The notes beneath the pieces were generated by a model. It was not told the DNA's origin. It saw only the letters and a program-made list of their open reading frames with translations, and ran no database searches. Below are positions 7,283 through 8,129 of a DNA stretch of 8,129 bases, in pieces; the first letter of the stretch is position 1, and every line of letters begins with the position of its first letter. This stretch comes from Bacillota bacterium (GTDB lineage: Bacteria > Bacillota > Clostridia > Lachnospirales > Lachnospiraceae). The stretch is taken from positions 1 to 8,129 of the forward strand of contig JAEWRS010000306.1 of the NCBI GenBank assembly GCA_023398855.1, given 5' to 3'. The translations under genes and the position numbers were made by a program.

Positions 7283-7477
7283 ATGAGAAGATTTGATAAC
7301 GGGTCTGAAAGTTTTAATGACTTCGTTGTGAAACCAAAAACAGGCAGACTTTATTTTGGATACAATGATATTTGAAATGCAATGATATCCTTCGGATGGA
7401 ATTTGCAGTCTCAGAGGGAAGTGGAAGAGGAAACGATTTGGATTATTCCCACAATTTCTGTTGCCTGGAAAGAATAA
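7283..7477 (+). pseudogene. Short protein-like frame interrupted by one TGA; unrecognised
   Basis: From ATG 7283 one frame runs for 30 codons to TGA (7373-7375), then stays open in the same frame for 33 more codons to TAA (7475-7477). Both halves look like protein: KPKTGRLYFGYNDI before the stop, and NAMISFGWNLQSQ plus IWIIPTISVAWKE after it. I do not recognise a family. There is no good ribosome binding site; the nearest purine run (7261-7269) is too far away. A direct repeat CAATGATAT (7363-7371 and 7380-7388, 17 bases apart) flanks the TGA and could mark a small duplication that broke the frame. It may be a gene remnant, or non-coding sequence open by chance. The rest of the 7249-7510 stretch holds nothing else I can support. 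Confidence 0.25.
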
Positions 7478-7510
7478 GGTGTATATAAAATTTTATATTT
7501 TTTTAATCAT

Positions 7511-7588
7511 AAAACAGCACTGGTGGGAAAAATGATATGCCCCCTGTCAAATAGACAGGGGGCATATCAAAACCATCAGTGCTGTTTT
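7511..7588. terminator. Very long hairpin, probable bidirectional terminator between convergent genes
   Basis: Outer arms AAAACAGCACTGGTGG (7511-7526) and CCATCAGTGCTGTTTT (7573-7588) pair over 16 base pairs with one G-U. After a small internal loop, GATATGCCCCCTGTC (7534-7548) pairs perfectly over 15 base pairs with 7554-7568 around an AAATA loop. T-rich runs end the hairpin on both strands. It lies between cstA (plus) and the collagen-like gene (minus), which converge, so it can terminate both. About 31 paired bases is long for a plain terminator, so a palindromic repeat element is an alternative. Confidence 0.75.
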
Positions 7589-7689
7589 TGCTTAGAGAAC
7601 AACAAGTTCTTTATAAGAAAGCAGCCCTCTTCTGTGAGCCTAAAATATTATAGCTTCGTGATCCTTTCGTTTCCCAGCCCTACATATTG

Positions 7690-8129
7690 TTATCCAATTC
7701 TAAATAGAACAATTCTCGCAGAAATTGAATTGGCTGGGGCACCAACGGTCTTACTGGTTGATGACATATTGTAAAGCTGTATCGTATCACCAGTGCTTAA
7801 ATTAATAATTTCAGAACCTGCTACGGATCCACCCGTAGCATTTGTGTTCATACTTCTTGTAGCATTGACTGTGCTATTGACAATCAGACCAAAAAGGTTT
7901 GGCCCATCTGAAGCAAGAATTGTTGATACTTGCCAATCAAAATAGTAATATCCTGCCGTTACAATAGTCAGTGTGCTAGGTGCAGTAAAGGTAACACCTT
8001 GCAATGAGCCGTTTGAAAATGAAACTGGAGAATTGTTGTTTACTAGTTGTGAAGATCCAATAAGATATTGAATACTGCCACCAATAAGTGTAGCTAAGCC
8101 TGCAGGTCCGGTAGGTCCGGTAGGCCCGG
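7690..8129 (-). CDS. Collagen-like (Gly-X-Y) surface/exosporium protein, C-terminal part
   Basis: This minus-strand gene enters from the right edge and ends at TAA (7692-7690), with about 145 codons visible. It begins in collagen repeats (G-P-T, G-P-T, G-P-A), then passes into a roughly 135-residue globular end rich in Ser, Thr, Asn, Ile and Val: GGSIQYLIGSSQLVNNNSPV, then FTAPSTLTIVTAGYYYFDWQ, then NATRSMNTNATGG, STGDTIQLYNMSS, and a final SARIVLFRIG. This layout, collagen stalk plus a C1q/TNF-like jelly-roll trimer, is that of BclA-type exosporium glycoproteins of spore-formers, and similar proteins are common in Clostridia. The Thr-rich repeats could carry O-glycans. The true start, and any N-terminal spore-targeting region, lie outside the window. 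A TTG at 8004 is internal to the frame and is not the start. The function is structural or adhesive by inference. Confidence 0.85.
   Translation of the reverse strand, partial: GPTGPTGPAGLATLIGGSIQYLIGSSQLVNNNSPVSFSNGSLQGVTFTAPSTLTIVTAGYYYFDWQVSTILASDGPNLFGLIVNSTVNATRSMNTNATGGSVAGSEIINLSTGDTIQLYNMSSTSKTVGAPANSISARIVLFRIG
8105..8129. repeat. Tandem 9-bp collagen-coding repeat, cut by the window end
   Basis: GGTCCGGTA occurs twice in a row (8105-8113 and 8114-8122), followed by a partial variant GGCCCGG (8123-8129). On the minus strand each unit encodes Gly-Pro-Thr. The array continues beyond the window. Such arrays usually vary in copy number between strains by slippage. Confidence 0.85.

Noticed and set aside
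7483..7498. Perfect 16-bp palindrome ATATAAAATTTTATAT followed by a T-run
   Set aside because: It is pure AT with no loop, so it is weak as a hairpin, and it lies next to the far stronger hairpin at 7511. Probably low-complexity sequence.
7596..7610. Small hairpin AGAAC-AACAA-GTTCT downstream of the collagen-like gene
   Set aside because: Only five base pairs with no T-run in the direction of transcription; likely chance.
7523..7774. Plus-strand 83-codon open frame through the long hairpin
   Set aside because: It covers the palindrome and the antisense of the collagen-like gene's end, has no ribosome binding site and a composition unlike the neighbouring proteins.

Overview
The window looks like part of a low-to-mid-GC, spore-forming Clostridia chromosome, probably of Lachnospiraceae type. 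The reasons are strong AGGAGG-type ribosome binding sites, a short Gram-positive lipoprotein signal, tightly packed operon genes, a Firmicutes-size CstA, and a collagen-like protein of the kind found on clostridial and bacillar spore surfaces. The genus cannot be fixed from sequence alone.

Positions 54-5161 hold one plus-strand gene cluster: a PhnD-type substrate-binding lipoprotein, a PhnC-type ATPase, two PhnE-type permeases, and a 5'-nucleotidase/metallophosphatase that lacks a secretion signal. The last four genes overlap or are a few bases apart, and two of them have their Shine-Dalgarno sequence inside the preceding stop region. A strong stem-loop separates the binding-protein gene from the ATPase gene. 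No C-P lyase gene (phnG-phnM) or other phosphonate catabolic gene is visible. The simplest reading is an importer for a small phosphorus-containing compound, perhaps a phosphate ester or nucleotide-like molecule, paired with a cytoplasmic phosphatase that could release phosphate from it. The true substrate is not known from the sequence.

Positions 5162-5535 are a non-coding leader in front of cstA. It holds a possible promoter, a weak cre-like site and a clear intrinsic terminator 60 bases before the cstA start. Upstream of the terminator is sequence resembling the start and end of a T-box riboswitch whose central tRNA-sensing motif appears degraded. This leader is the most unusual part of the window.

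Positions 5536-7248 encode a CstA-family membrane transporter (pyruvate or peptide uptake). After it, 7283-7477 is a protein-like frame broken by one in-frame TGA. A very long hairpin at 7511-7588 follows and probably terminates transcription from both sides. From 7690 to the right edge, on the minus strand, is the C-terminal part of a collagen-like (Gly-X-Y) protein with a BclA-like globular end. Its start lies outside the window.
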